Source: Chloromonas sp. AAM2
Taxonomy: Eukaryota; Chlorophyta; Chlorophyceae; Chlamydomonadales; Chlamydomonadaceae
Direction of reading: 5' to 3'
Length of the DNA stretch: 37,311 bases
Assembly: GCA_004335635.1 (NCBI GenBank)
Contig: QAXH01003238.1
Location: 1-37,311 of the forward strand
Positions within the stretch are counted from its first letter, which is position 1; the number at the start of each line of letters is the position of its first letter. The notes below the pieces were generated by a model. The model had not been told where the DNA came from, made no database searches, and worked only from the letters and a program-made list of their open reading frames with translations. Both the position numbers and the translations under genes were made by a program. Below, in pieces: positions 1 through 12,800 of this stretch.

Positions 1-85
1 TCTTGGCAGCGGGTGATGTGAGCCTTGACACCAGCTGCAGCGACAACTGCCATTTGCTGAACAGGTTGTTTCTTGACAAGCCTTT

Positions 86-3000
86 TTATCCCCGCCAGCT
101 GCATGACGTCCACGCCATACACCCCCTTGACCGCGAGCATGCGTAACGTACCGGTGACATGCCGCTAGGAATCTCATGGTGGTCCTCCTCATCCGTGTCC
201 ATGTGGCCGTTCTCTCCCAAGTCTTGCTCAGGGAGGATCTTCTTCAAACTGGCCACCTGAGAGACAAACCACAGACAAACAACTGAAGAAGGCAGGATTT
301 CTTCATGCCAAACGCTTCCTGCCATGTACATGTTCATCTCTTATAGCTGCCTAGTTCAACTAGTGGCAATAGCAGCACCACAAGTCCAATCATTTAGCAC
401 TGCTGAGGCGAGCCAAGGGTGTAAGCACAGACATCTGGCATGTGACTAGTGCTGCGCCAGGCCAACCATCACACTTAGCCTCTAACACTTACCACGTTGA
501 CATCAAGTGTGTCAGGGAATTGCACTTCGAAGTGTACATAGATGTTGCCTTTTTGGAAGGGCCTGCCGTGAACTGGCATGCCTTCATCTCTAATACAGTA
601 GAAAGAATCTGGCTTGATGACTTGTCCTACACAGGCAGAAACAGGTCAAAAACAGATTGTTGACAGCAGGCACAGCATGAGATCGCTGTGCATATGCCAG
701 CTGTCCTCCAGTACTGGTGCATCCTGGCAACACCCTCATCTAATCACACTGACGGGTGTCACAATGATGCCTTTGTTCATGCTGGCTGCACCTTGTTGGC
801 CTTTCATTCCGTCTAAGCTAGTTTTACCTTTGAGTGTCACGTTCACGCCACTCTTCTGACCAAACCTTGGTGGCCCTAGGATTCGCCAAAGCCACAAGCC
901 AACAAATGTGGTATCAACGGGTGCAAGACGTAATTCAAGCTGGCATCACAAACCTAGCCAGCCTCTCCCTGCTTCTCACCTGGTGGGTGTGGCACCTTGA
1001 GCACACGCCCGTCAAGGTGCTTGATGTGCAGCGTCAACCCACACAACGCTTCAGACAGGCCGATCACCTTCTTGAACACAAGGTCAATGCCGGCCTGCGC
1101 ATGGGCACGTGAACCATCGCACATTAGGAGCAACAAAGCGGATTATAGCGTGCTATCCACAAAGTGGCATGCCACAGTCACTCCCTGCTGAACCATCTGG
1201 TCCTTTTCACATCCCCCCGACAACCTGCAAAATGCGTTGAGTTCTGACTTCTTCCACGACCCCTGTCGTGCAACTGCTCACCACGTCAAGTATCCTGACT
1301 GCAGCGTTGCCCATGCGGTGCGCAACACTGCTCTTGTACGGTGTACAACACAATATGCTCCACCAATCCCCTCTTCAATTCTGTCCTTCCGAATCTGCAG
1401 GATGTGTTGAGCTTGACTTCTCCCACAGCCTCTGCCCAGTGGTGTACAACACTGTCACACTGCACTGCCTAAAACGGTGTACAGCACCGCCCTTACACAA
1501 CACAAGAAATCTTGCCCCGACTGCTTCCCACTCACTCTCTTGAAGCTCTCATGTTCCTTCTGCTGCAAGACCAGCACAACATCTCCTGGCGCCAACCCAG
1601 GCTCGCTGCACCCGGCCTCCCCGCGCAGAACAATCCGTGTCCCGTTCTTCATGCCAGGCTCAACATGAACCTGCATTTACAGATGGGAGGAAAGAGGTTA
1701 GGCTACAAATGATTGGCTGTGCCACGTGGAGGCCAGGGCCACTTCTGGCACACGCTCGCACCATTCCAACAACCGGTGTTACCGATCACTAGACATGCCA
1801 CGCGCAGCCGAGAGAAAAGCATCGGGCATGCCAGCGAACAACATGTAATCCATCCTCTTCGAGGAAAAGCTTGACACCGGGCCGTGCATCAGCTGTACAA
1901 TCAGTGAGTGCAGCCAACTACGCCAGCTGTGGAGTGCTTGCCATGAGAACAGCCATGCTTGCCTTTCCAATTGCTGGTGGAACAACCATCAGTCTGGCCT
2001 TCTCACCTCGTGTGTCTTCTTCTCGCTGACCAGGCACTTGCCCTTGCAAGCTGTGCACACGTCATTAGGTGGTGTGGCATACCCAGTGCCGCTGCAGTTG
2101 GAGCAACGTGTCTGAATCTGTTGCACCATGCCGGGACCCAGCGGCCGCAGCTGGACTTGAACACCAGTGCCGCGGCAAGACTGCACAGGCAGAACACACA
2201 AGAAGAAAGAACTGACCACTCACATACACATGGTTGGCAGACGGTTGCAGATTTCTGTGTCGGTGTTGTCATTGAAAATCCAGCTAAGCCATTACTTTGC
2301 TGCCAGTCTGCTCCTTGCTACCATTGCCATCGCAATTGTAGTCTTGAGACAGAGGCACCAGTACAAAATGGGACAGCAGTGTGACCTCTGGCATGATCCC
2401 AATCGCTGATGTGGTGTACAACCGGCAATAGAGCAGCCAGGATTTAATCACACTACAAATATGAGCTAGCATGTCCACTGACGATGGACAGCTGTCCTTC
2501 ACACCTGTTAAGTTTTTCCTATAATCCAAATCGGCAACTTACCCCGCACTCGTATTTCTTGCCAGACTTCGTGCCGTTGCCCTTGCAGGTGTCACAAGGC
2601 AGGTTGCGAGACATAGACAATTTCCTGCGTGCATGTAGCAGCGTCATAGTGGTGAGATTGCAACATCTCTACGTCGCACGGTACGCCACGGCTCCTGATA
2701 CAACCGCCAGCAACTGGTGTATCCTCCGCCAAGATCACTTATGCCATCATCATGGTAGAAATGTAATGCTGCAATAAACTTGGTTGGCAACACTGAGCAG
2801 CGACAAATCTCCACTCACTTGGTGCCGCCGTTGTACATTTCCTCCAGTGATACTGTCAGCTTGTGCACAACATCCTCACTCTTGCGCTCACGCTGTCTTC
2901 CGCCACCACCACCACCCCTGCCACCACCCATGAACATGTCGAAGATGTCAGCCATCCCGCCTGGGCCGCCGTTGCCACCCATGCCCTCCTTGATTGCCTC

Positions 3001-3644
3001 CTCACCATACTGCACACAAATGGCAGGCAGCCACCAGTCACATACAGGTGCGGCCAACGGTTTGTTTGGGTGATAGGGAACAGAGTGGTGCAAGGCATGC
3101 GACAGAGTAAAACCCGTACAAGCTTTCATGCAAGCGTTGCCTGATGGCGCCCGCCGTGCCGTCGACACCGAGGTATTAAGCGGAAGGATACTGCACACAC
3201 GCTGCGCTGGTGCACAAACAACAACAATTAAATTATGTGAGCAATGCCCGGTGGGCAACCCCCCTCACCTCGTCGTAAATCTTGCGCTTCTCTTCGTCTC
3301 TGAGCACATCGTAGGCCTCGTTAATCTCCTTGAACTTCTCTGGGTCTCCTCCCTGTTTGAGGTGTTAAACAGGCCCAGATCACAAAGGCGAGCCACCAAC
3401 CACGCCAGACGTTTCAAATGCATTTGCGCTCAGGCCTCAATGCAGCACCCTACACGTTGCACACCTTGTCGGGATGCAGCTTCAATGCCAGTTTACGATG
3501 TGCCTTCTTGAGCTCGTCAGGCGTTGCTTCCTTTGAGACGCCCAGAATCTCATAGTACCGCGTACTGTTGCCCTTGGGACGGCCCCGCCCAGGCATTTCC
3601 ATGCCAGGAAAGCCACCACCTCCAAAGAAGCCCCCACCAAACAT
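86..3644 (-). CDS. Type I DnaJ/Hsp40 co-chaperone (DNAJA-like), 9 exons
   Basis: An Hsp70 co-chaperone that stimulates Hsp70 ATPase activity and delivers unfolded substrates, probably cytosolic. Exons read 3644-3465, 3352-3269, 3009-2819, 2624-2543, 2180-2007, 1670-1536, 1094-980, 626-493 and 256-152 or further, all in one frame with GT-AG introns. Order of parts: a Gly-rich N-terminal extension of about 28 residues (longer than usual); a J domain with [20 protein letters not shown] and HPD at 57-59; a Gly-rich linker of about residues 97-127; a zinc-finger region with [24 protein letters not shown] and CTACKGKC (the last lacks the final Gly); then substrate-binding beta domains with [16 protein letters not shown] and GLSEALCGL. 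The C-terminus is uncertain. Exon 9 either reads through to a stop at 86 (421 aa) or is spliced at GTACGT (146-151) to an exon at or beyond the left edge. Family members end in a short Cys/Gln tail that I cannot see clearly. The start is the first ATG of the J-domain exon. Confidence 0.93.
1200..1500. repeat. Degenerate duplications inside a DnaJ intron
   Basis: The intron between DnaJ exons 6 and 7 (1095-1535) holds diverged repeated stretches. 'CTGCAAAATGCGTTGAG' near 1226 resembles 'CTGCAGGATGTGTTGAG' near 1395. 'GGTGTACAACAC' or 'GGTGTACAGCAC' recurs near 1340, 1441 and 1475. No coding potential is apparent. Confidence 0.4.
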
Positions 3645-4583
3645 ATTGGCAGTGTCTGTCGGCGCTAAGGCTTATGTGCTTTGAGATCGAAGGTTCGGAG
3701 CAGTTGCAACCACGCGAGGGACAAGCTGGACCTCAGCACAACGCCGCCCCCTTATGCCGTAATCCTTGTTTGGCGAGAAGCACCTCGGTAAGGACGCCAA
3801 GAAGGCCGCAGAAAGTAACGACCACTCACGTGCGGCCTCGAGAACCTTCTTGCGCAGAGCGGAGGGCCATTGACCGAGATAGCAGACTGCTTGACATTGG
3901 CAGAATGTCAGCCTCTAATGATTGCTCAGACGTTCTACCAAGCTCGGCTGAAAAGGCCCCAGTCTCTTGTCTGGGCCTTCTGCGTCATGATCAAGCCCGA
4001 GCATCAAAAGCCTGCTTGCTGCTTAGGCTTGAGCATAATGCAGGCAAGTCCCAGGCAACATAGGTTGTGACCTTATCGAGTTGAATAGTAAGCTTAATTT
4101 GATAATGTTTGCAACCGGGATGCCTAGGAAGGTGTTCCGTGGCGTGCCCGCTACAAGGACCTCACCAGCCCTTGCTCTCACGGTCGCATTCCCCTTTATA
4201 TGCGTGTAGCAAATGATTCAGGTTACCCAGACTAGAGTCACTTGCGCGGACGCGCTTATGGTGTGCACTCCCACTGTGTAACAAAAGACACAAATTTACT
4301 TATTGATTACATCAAGGGGCTCAAGCACAAGCATAATGCAGACCCACAACCAAAATCAAGCAACACCCAGGCACACGGAGGCTAGACAAGTACAAGCAGT
4401 TTGGAAACCCAATCTGCTCTGTCGCCGCCCAGTGGGTACTGGCCGCCCTGGAGGCTAGAAACAGTCTGTTTCTGCACAGGGGCGGGTTGCTACTCCATTC
4501 CATGCTACAATGACGGGCTCTGTTACTGAACGGCTGTAGAGGGACTTAATGAGATCCCATTTGCACAGCTGAATGACTCACGG

Positions 4584-4755
4584 ATCACAAGATGGGAGGG
4601 ATTGCGACACCCCAGGATAGTAGTGGTGGTGGTCACCCCCTCGAGGTACTATCCTGACCACAGACCTCGTCAGACCCACAAAACGGCCTCAAAATATGCA
4701 CATCGAAATCAAATGTCTTACACGCGGGATGACCTGTCTCTACAAGAAGCGGCGC
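4584..4755 (+). mobile_element. Dispersed repeat, copy A (internally deleted)
   Basis: This matches copy B (18274-18653) and copy C (26204-26341, reversed). The shared core reads GGTGGTGGTCACCCC, then GAGGTACTATCCTGACC, then AGACCTCGT and AATCAAATGTC. Relative to copy B it lacks about 190 bases between AATCAAATGTC and CACGCGGGATGACCTGTCT. It carries no ORF of its own, so it is a non-autonomous element or a fragment of a larger one. The family is not recognised. Confidence 0.75.
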
Positions 4756-4825
4756 CACGGCAAAAGTTCAAGTCTCTAGCCCTACAGCACATGCATGTCA
4801 AACGACCAGTGGATCTCAACATGCA

Positions 4826-5019
4826 AAAAAAAAAGTTTGCCAGTTCTGGGACAGTTTGTGTGAATATGTCTGTATTAACGCCAGGAACCCTTGTGTGTCA
4901 GTCAACATGTGTATGTGTGACCTGAGCCCTCACCATGTTTTCCATATGTTTCATGAGCAGTGCTCCCCTGGATGTGCTGTGAATGCCTGCCATGTCCCAG
5001 AACTGGCAAATTCCTTTTT
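4826..5019. mobile_element. Foldback/MITE-like element, copy 1
   Basis: The left end GTTTGCCAGTTCTGGGACA (4835-4853) and the right end TGTCCCAGAACTGGCAAAT (4993-5011) are inverted repeats matching at 18 of 19 bases. Both are flanked on the outside by an A-run or T-rich stretch. The same terminal sequence bounds the element at 22905-23075. No transposase is encoded. Confidence 0.7.
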
Positions 5020-5870
5020 AGCTGCGCCTTCACATGTGTCATTACAGTCAGTGACAAGGACAATCGTCACATTTGGGAGTGTTCAGCTCTCTGTCTTGGC
5101 TTATGCTTCAGGGATTTCATAACCAAGCGCTGGAGACTCGTGAGTTAGGCGCCTGGTTCAACACACAAATAATCCCTAACCACTCATGGCAAGGAGAGGC
5201 AGGGGTGCCCACTCTCAACTCGAAACCGTCTTGTCAGAAATGACATTCGTACTTTGCACCCTGCTACAAGTGAGCTGCCTGAGAATACTTGGAGAGATAT
5301 TGTGTCTAGCTGCTGTACCGTGGGTTGAACCATGAAAAGCCATGTAAACATGATGATGATGACTGGCTGGCTGGCATAGGCTATACCTATAAAGCTCTGT
5401 AGAGGAAACCAACTGTAGAAGTGCACTGTAGGCTCAACCTGCTATCCAATGATGGCACAGAGTGTAGCATGTTGAGCACGGACAGCGTCTGCCATCATAC
5501 ACGTGGGCCAAAGTCAGCTCTCGTGCCTGTACACATGCTCCTGACAAGTCACAGCTTTGACAATCATCAAAAGCAGCCCAGTCGCCATCTACATGCCATC
5601 ATGAAGTACAGATCATTCGAACTTGAGCAAATGAAGTCGGCGCGTGTGATCGTCACATGAAGACCAGGTTACCAACATGCAAATATTGTCACACCAGCGG
5701 GTCCAGCCAACGTCTTGGCGAGTTCAGAATTCCAGGCAGAAAGTCCGCCATTCATGGTCATTGCTAGCCATAGCATAAAGTAGCGCAGACACACAGGTTC
5801 AGTGCACAGGATTGAATGGCCATGCAATGACATGAACAAGGACATGCAGAACAAAGGCTCCAGCCTGTGG

Positions 5871-5999
5871 ACTTAGGCAGTTCTGGCTTGACAAGGCCGC
5901 TGGATTTGACTCGTCTAGCGGCATAAGTTATAACATGTCATACCAGCACAAAAGCATGCCTTACACCACGACCACAGACCAGAACTGGCAAACTTCTTT
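5871..5999. mobile_element. Possible decayed foldback element, copy 3
   Basis: GGCAGTTCTGG at 5876-5886 and CCAGAACTGGC at 979-989 of the same kilobase (5979-5989) are inverted. The right end continues into AAACTTCTTTG, like the termini of the other two foldback elements. The arms are short, so this is tentative. Confidence 0.35.
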
Positions 6000-6831
6000 G
6001 CTGCTGTGTTGAGTTAACCTGAGGTCACGAGCACAACAATCCCACTGGGCGTCCAACCTTGTCTGGTAACGTGTAACGGTTTTACGGTTGGTGATTGGCG
6101 CATGTGCTTGCACGTGGGGTAGTGGAATGCTACACCAGCTACTCTTGCTCATACCTAGATTGCATTTTAAGCTACGTCGGCAAGAGCGCTGTCCAATCTG
6201 TGCAGCAAGTGGCTGTGTCATAACACTCAAGATGTCACTGTGTCTGAACAGCAAACATAGCCCATGGCTGTTCACAATGATGGCTGGAAATGACAACCAT
6301 CACTGTGTTCAATGGCTGTGTGTCAGGGGCAGCAATGCACAAGTTTTGAGCACCAGCCATACAGCTGTGCACTAGGATGCATGCAATGCATTGAGTTGCT
6401 TAGTGCCATAATGCTCCGTGTGCTGTCCCAGACCCCTTACTAGCCAGTCAGCAAAGGTACAGCACCACAGCAAGTGCAATAGTTATTGAACTGAACAGAC
6501 ACGGTGTGCTGATTGTGGGGGCTTTCCGGGCTCTAGCCAGCCCGCTGTGCTTTGGACACTGTCCACTTTGGCCGCAATCACTCTGTGGCAGCGTCCAGTG
6601 GTCCGGTTGGCCTCTGTGCTTGGACCACTGCTCCACTCACAGACGGAACAATTGGGGTGGGGGCTAGGCAGATGCTCTACAGCTCCTGTACTAGGCACTG
6701 GCAGCTTCCGCACTAGAAAGACACTGGCCAATTGCCACTTCATGCCGGGCTCAACCCAGACATTGCTAGGCTGCTGCTCAGCACCGCAGCAAATGCAATG
6801 GATTTGAACCAGATAGACCCGGCAGATAGTG

Positions 6832-9800
6832 CTAGGCTGCTGCACGCGTGTCAGGAGCACCTTCCACTGTCACAGGTGTTGTCCCGGCAACCTGCGAACC
6901 TGCCGAGTTTGAAAACCCTGCCGCCCTATTGCCACCACCACTGTTACCCCCTCCACTCCCTCGCCCCGTTCCAGTTTCCTTTGCCGACTGCTGCTGCTGC
7001 TGCTGGTCACTGCCATTGCTTGCACTCTGTTCCGCTGGAGACTCATCATCTTCATACTCAGTCAACCCCAGCCAAGCCTGCACAGGGCTAGCCGTTGCTG
7101 CCGCAGCCACCGCTGGCTGGCCGCTCCCCTGACTGCCTTTTTCACCGGGTGACACAGCCCCTTCCCTGTTGTTCCGCCCATCTGCGAGAGTGGCTGGTGA
7201 GAATATGCTGAGAGAAGGGGCTGAGCCCCCAGGGCCAGCACTGCCAGCCCGTCGTTTTGCGGACGGACCGGTGCCAAATGCCACAGGCCGTCCCCGCTTT
7301 GGCGACCCCGGCGGGCTGTGCTCTGCCCCACCGGGTGGGCGACGGGGTCGGGGGTACGGCCCTTCGGGCGCGGGCAGGGGCCCGGGTGCGTCGTCCCCGC
7401 TGCCTGTTGTGTTGCCCGCCTCCTCCTCCTCTGTCTCAAAGTAATCCTGCAACCACACAATAGGTCAAAGGTTGATGCGGCGGTGTGGCCCAAACAGCTT
7501 GGCGGCTGCCGGGTCTTCCAGTTCTCCTGATGTTTAAAAACTTCTTGAATAAGACCTGACACGGTGTTGCATTACACTGCTGCGTGTTCAGGGCAGCCTT
7601 ATTTGCTCACCTCCTCGTCCCGGGATAACTGCCGCTCGTCCCAGCGCTTGCGCGCTGCCCCCAGGGCCCCCCGCGCCCGGCTGCCCTGAGGGTCGCCGTT
7701 TGCGTCGAATGCAAAGGTGCGGCCGCGCAGAGGCCCGCCCTCCCCGGAGCCCGCAGCACCACCGGCGCTGGTGCCCGGGCCCGCGCCCCCACCGCTGCCT
7801 GCGACAACAGGAATGTGTGTGTGTGTGTGTGTGTGCATGTGTGTGCATCTGTATCGTCTCATAAAGTGGAACAAGACACGTACGTATCAACTGCACATCT
7901 GAGCAAGTAGAATGTCAAGCCTGGGCCAAAGCTTGGATCTATCAAGCAACACGCGGATCGCCTGTGGATGCCGGACAACCACCACAACCAGCCATGTGAG
8001 GGCATCCTCTAGTCAATACTCAGAATTGGCCATTGCCTACTTTGCCTGTGCCAAGTATGCCTGTCGTTGCCTGGTTTACCATATGGAGCCGTCACAACAT
8101 ATGCTTGGTCAAATGCCTGGTGCCAATGCCGCGAATGGCATTCTCACGGCGTTTAGCCCAGTATTCTAGAATTCCCCAGCAACTTGGATTGATTCTGTGC
8201 CAACATGGTCCATGAAGTGTTTGAACTGAGAACGCTAGCCTGTCACGCGTTGATCCAGATTGCTTGCCTCACCTCCCCCGCTGCCTGCCGCCTGCTCTGC
8301 TTCCGCATCCTGGTGCTGCTCGTGCCTCTGCCTGAGCTTGATGAAGGTGTCCACATAATCGACCTCTTCAAACCGGCTGCCATACTGCTCAACAAGGTGC
8401 TTGATAAGCTCCTAAAAACGACAGGGGAAGGGTAGGTTATACATCCCATACGTATACATATACATATATACATGTGTATACGGATACACATACATATATA
8501 CTGTAGGCCATCAATCAAACAGCAAAGTGTGCAAAATTATTGGTGGGACGGACACTTAAGGCATCAGGCCTGAAATGCTCAGCTTTGTGTAGTGGCCTTG
8601 CGCAGTGCAGACCTTATGATTACGAGCGCTGGCTGAGGGATGCCAAATCAAATAGTGAACCAACAAAGCTGAGCAAAGGACATGGCGGCTGGATGCCTGG
8701 ACATCTAAGCCCAAACTCAACATATGCCAGTGAGCTACCGCTTCACTTGAGTTATGCTCAGCTTAGCATTGGTCCCCCTTGTGCAACAGGTGGGCTTGTC
8801 ATCAAGTGCTCAGACGCATGCGTATGAATCCATACCTTGATGTTGTTCTGTGTGATGTAGTCCACGAGTTCAAGTGTGGCGCTGTTCAGCAGGTTGTACC
8901 GATCGCCGTTTTGAAAGAAGCATGACATGACGGGGTCGAACAGATTCTGCTTAACAAGCTGGTGCACGTAAAATGGGTCCTGCGTACAGAGGCAGTGGCA
9001 CAAGCACAAGCATGATGTGCTCCTTGCATTGGTAAGGCACACCGTCTACCTTCCCTCCTTGCCCCTGCTGAGCTGTCATCCCCGGACTGAAGGCCATGTA
9101 AACAACAACAAGTAAACAACAACAACAACAACAACAACAACACCATACTGATACAAAACGGCGACAGCTGAGTGAAGTGCAGGTGCCGACTGGCAAGTAG
9201 CTGGTTTTCGTTTGTCAGAAAGAAACCGTCGGCCGATACATGCGCACGGATGCAAGCATGCACAATGGAATAATACAAGCTCAATGTGCCGCCTGCACTG
9301 GCAAGGCACCCTAATCCAAACAGATGACAGGCCACCCACATGGAGGCGCTACTCAGCAAATAGCTGCTCCTCTTTGTCAGGAAGGAGAACCTAGGGCCAA
9401 CCCTCATATTGTCTAAAGGCAACATTTGCGCACCTTGGTATTTACACATGTGCGTATAAAGCGCACTGCTGCACATGCAAGCCAGCGCTCCGGCCGCCGG
9501 ATGACATACACCACCTGCAGGACCATGACATAACAAGCATGATACAAATAATGCGACACTGAGCACGAAATGTACATCGGGTGGCAAAGCCGCACTGCAC
9601 TGCAAGCATGCTATCATCCTCAGTCCCCATACAAAAAAGGCAGAAGAGTCATCGCTGGCATGCACCTCCCAGCCTGTGGCCATTGTGCTGGCACTACAGC
9701 CTGTAACCCACACCTGTGGTCAAATGACACATATGATCGCAAAGCTACACGTCAACTATACTGTGATAAACAGCACTCATGGCTGGCATTACAGCACAAG

Positions 9801-12800
9801 CTGTGCGCCTCCCAGCCTGCAGCCACTTGCATGGTTCCCGCTGTTACACAAAGGTGCATACGCGCATGTTCAAATGCCTGGGCTGTAGTGCAACCGCTAT
9901 TGCAATGTGTCACAGTTGCAGGCTGCACCATGTGTCTGTGTGCGCACCTTTGTGAGCGTGTGGTTTCGCAACATGTAGTACTTCATCTTGAACGCATGGT
10001 GTAAGACGCAGAAGCACATGAAGTCAACCACAAGACCAAGGGTAGAGGCGGGCACATGCCGCGCACCATCCCTGCGCAAGTAGCATGATAAATCATGAAA
10101 AGAGCGTGATGAGACGAAGTGTAATTGCATGATAATGCCCCCTTCCCCCTCGCGCAGCGTGATGTAACAAAGTCGCAATTGAATGAGAGAAGAATGAGTC
10201 CCCCACAAACCCATTTGAATCGAACCGTGTGCCGCCATCCCTGACCCATGGAACCACGTATTCTTGTGCAACCACATATTCATCACCCACTTCCAAGCCA
10301 AACTCTTACCAAGTAGAAACAAAGCCTTCCCCTCCAATGTGTGCCATTCGACATTCCCAATCTGCCCTTGTCTGATTGATATGAGCACTGGCGTGCTCGC
10401 GCTCATTGGCTGCCCAACCCAAGCATACTCAGTGAACTACACATTTCCAACCTTCCCTTGTAAAACCTAATTACTGGCCATACTGGTCTGGCTGCCTGCC
10501 CGTACCGATAACTAATTGCTGTGGGCGCTCAGGCCGTCGGCTGCCTGACCCCAGCATCTGCCCTATCATCATCTGCCCAATAACGACGTATCAGTACCAA
10601 TGCACACTCACTTGGGATTGATTGCCTTATCGCTGATGATTACATCAACGATGCGGCCCATGAACTTGTCATAGAAAAGGTCAACAAACTCTGCAGTGCA
10701 GAACACAGAGCATTGTCCATGGCACTAAGTGAATTCTGCTGGGGGTCTGGACAAGCACTCCCACGTGCTGTTGATGCTATGGCATGCTGCAATGAGCAAC
10801 AACTGTGTGTAACACTTGTGGGATAAATCACTATACCTGAGACAAAATCCAGACCGGCTTTGTCTCCTGAACGGTGTTCATGGTCTCACCAACTGCTTGA
10901 ACTTGCAGCTGTATCTGGCCCAGCTATCCAACCCAATCCCTGGTTCCCCTGCCTCACCGCTTTTTTCAGGCTTTTCCTTGAGCGAGTCGGGGTCTAGCAG
11001 CATCTTGAGCAGCTCCGCCACCTGCTCACACAAACCCCCCTCGCCCAAGCCCTCGGTGAATTCACGCACCTATGCAGCGCAAAGCAGCGGGTCAGAGTGA
11101 GGAACAAATCTTCATAACACAAAGAAGTGAATCAGATTGAGCCCAATGTCGCCAGTCTGTACCTGATACCTAATGCAAGCGTGTGCCAGACATGATGGCT
11201 CAGATTGAATCCCTGTTCCAATACTTCATCACTTTGAGTAGAATTCACTAGGCGTCGTTACTTGAGCTTTGCCTTGTTGTGCTGCTCTTGTTTGCAGCTG
11301 AGAGCCACTGTAGGCACGTGTATCAGACCACCGCTGCTCAAGATACCATGTTCTTGACGTTTGCGCGTCCATTTCAGCTATATGCAGTCTGTTACTGCCC
11401 AGTGCCCATCCAGGCACAGCTGCAGAGCACGACCTAGTTACTTACCAGCAAGCTGAACAGCACGTGGTCCTTTTGCTGCTGCAGAAAGGTGCTGAGCGCC
11501 ACTGTGTCGTGCTGCATGACGGCCAGTAGCACGTCTGTCGCCCTGAGCTTGGTGGTCTCACTGCCAACTTTCATGATGCGGGTCACCTACACAGGCAATG
11601 TAGTTGTCACTCAAATGCCAGTAGTGGCTGGTTCACTGGTTTGTTTGCTCAGCTGTCCTCGCCGAGCAGTCGTCCTCGGACTGGAGGCCACAACATAAAC
11701 ACACATGTGATGCCCCCATGGTGACTGACATGCCATGTGGTCATCTGTGTGCCGGTGGCAGGTCCTATTGAAGCTCCGTCACATCACCATGACAAGGCGG
11801 TCATCAGGCCAAGCGGTCATCATTATGTCATGACCAGTCCTAGTGAAGGCTGAGCGATGCTTGAGGCATCACCATGGGCACTCCGTGGATTGACATAGGT
11901 GTTGGGGCGTGCTATTTCCTACTGGTCATGGCATGTCGTATGCCCCAGATATTTGGCCACCTGCCCTTGTCTGCCCCACCACGCATCTCTGGCCTTCTTT
12001 TGTCTGATGCAACACAAGCTGCATGCATCACCAGCCCACCTGCTCAAACAACCCTAGCTGCACCAGCTTGCCAAAGAGCTGCGCTCGTGCAGTCTGCTGC
12101 AAGTGTCGGGCCAGGTTGCAAAACTCCTGCGCACAGGCAGAGAACAAGCATGAACTTGAAATAGGCTCACTGTGCCGCAATGCTGACATGTGTCTTGTAT
12201 AAGTCATTTCCATCAACCATGCCAGACTGATTTGTGAATGTATTGCAAGCCCTAATGTGCTAATGTCTCCATCTCCAAACGACGATTACACACTCCAAAC
12301 AGGCATAATATAAATACTACTGCTCTCACTGCAAAAGCAGCTTCATGTTGCTAGCCCTGACGCTGCTCGTACATGCCCATCCTAGCGTCCACCTCATGAA
12401 CCACATGCATGCCCCAACCATGCCAACCGTGCTGTCCCCATGCATGCGCCGCTGCACCTGCATGAAGGCTACGAGGTCGCCCCACTCATCCCCCCCTGGG
12501 TCTGCCTTTTCCAACGCTGTGAATAAGTGTGTGAGGAAGTCGGCGTCGTTGGCAAGGGCAGACACAACCTGAACACATGGCGGAGAGCACACACCAGCCG
12601 AGTCGGTACAGCAACAGGTTGTGCAAACTGGTTCAGAGTGTTTCAGAATTATGTTTGCTGTGGGGTTTGCTGTTGGGTTACTGATGTAGTAAACTACGTT
12701 AACATACTACACAAACCGGCCCTGCGAACATGACAGCTGTAGAGTGAGTAGCTGCAAAGTCGTAGGAGGACCGACTCAGGCTGTGTGACGAGTGTGGATG

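Larger units (their letters stand above)
3645..6831. other. Intergenic region with mobile-element relics
   Basis: No convincing gene is visible in this 3.2 kb between the 5' end of the DnaJ gene and the 3' end of the PP4R3 gene. The open frames here are short, overlap each other and resemble no family. The first few hundred bases must hold the DnaJ promoter and 5' UTR. 4584-4755 is one copy of a dispersed repeat, and 4826-5019 and possibly 5871-5999 are foldback elements. About 6400-6831 is probably the PP4R3 3' UTR; no TGTAA was found there on the minus strand. Confidence 0.6.

Noticed and set aside
3524..4063. 179-codon plus-strand open frame
   Set aside because: It starts antisense within the DnaJ J-domain exon, has low-complexity composition and no recognisable domain, and lies where the DnaJ 5' UTR and promoter are expected.
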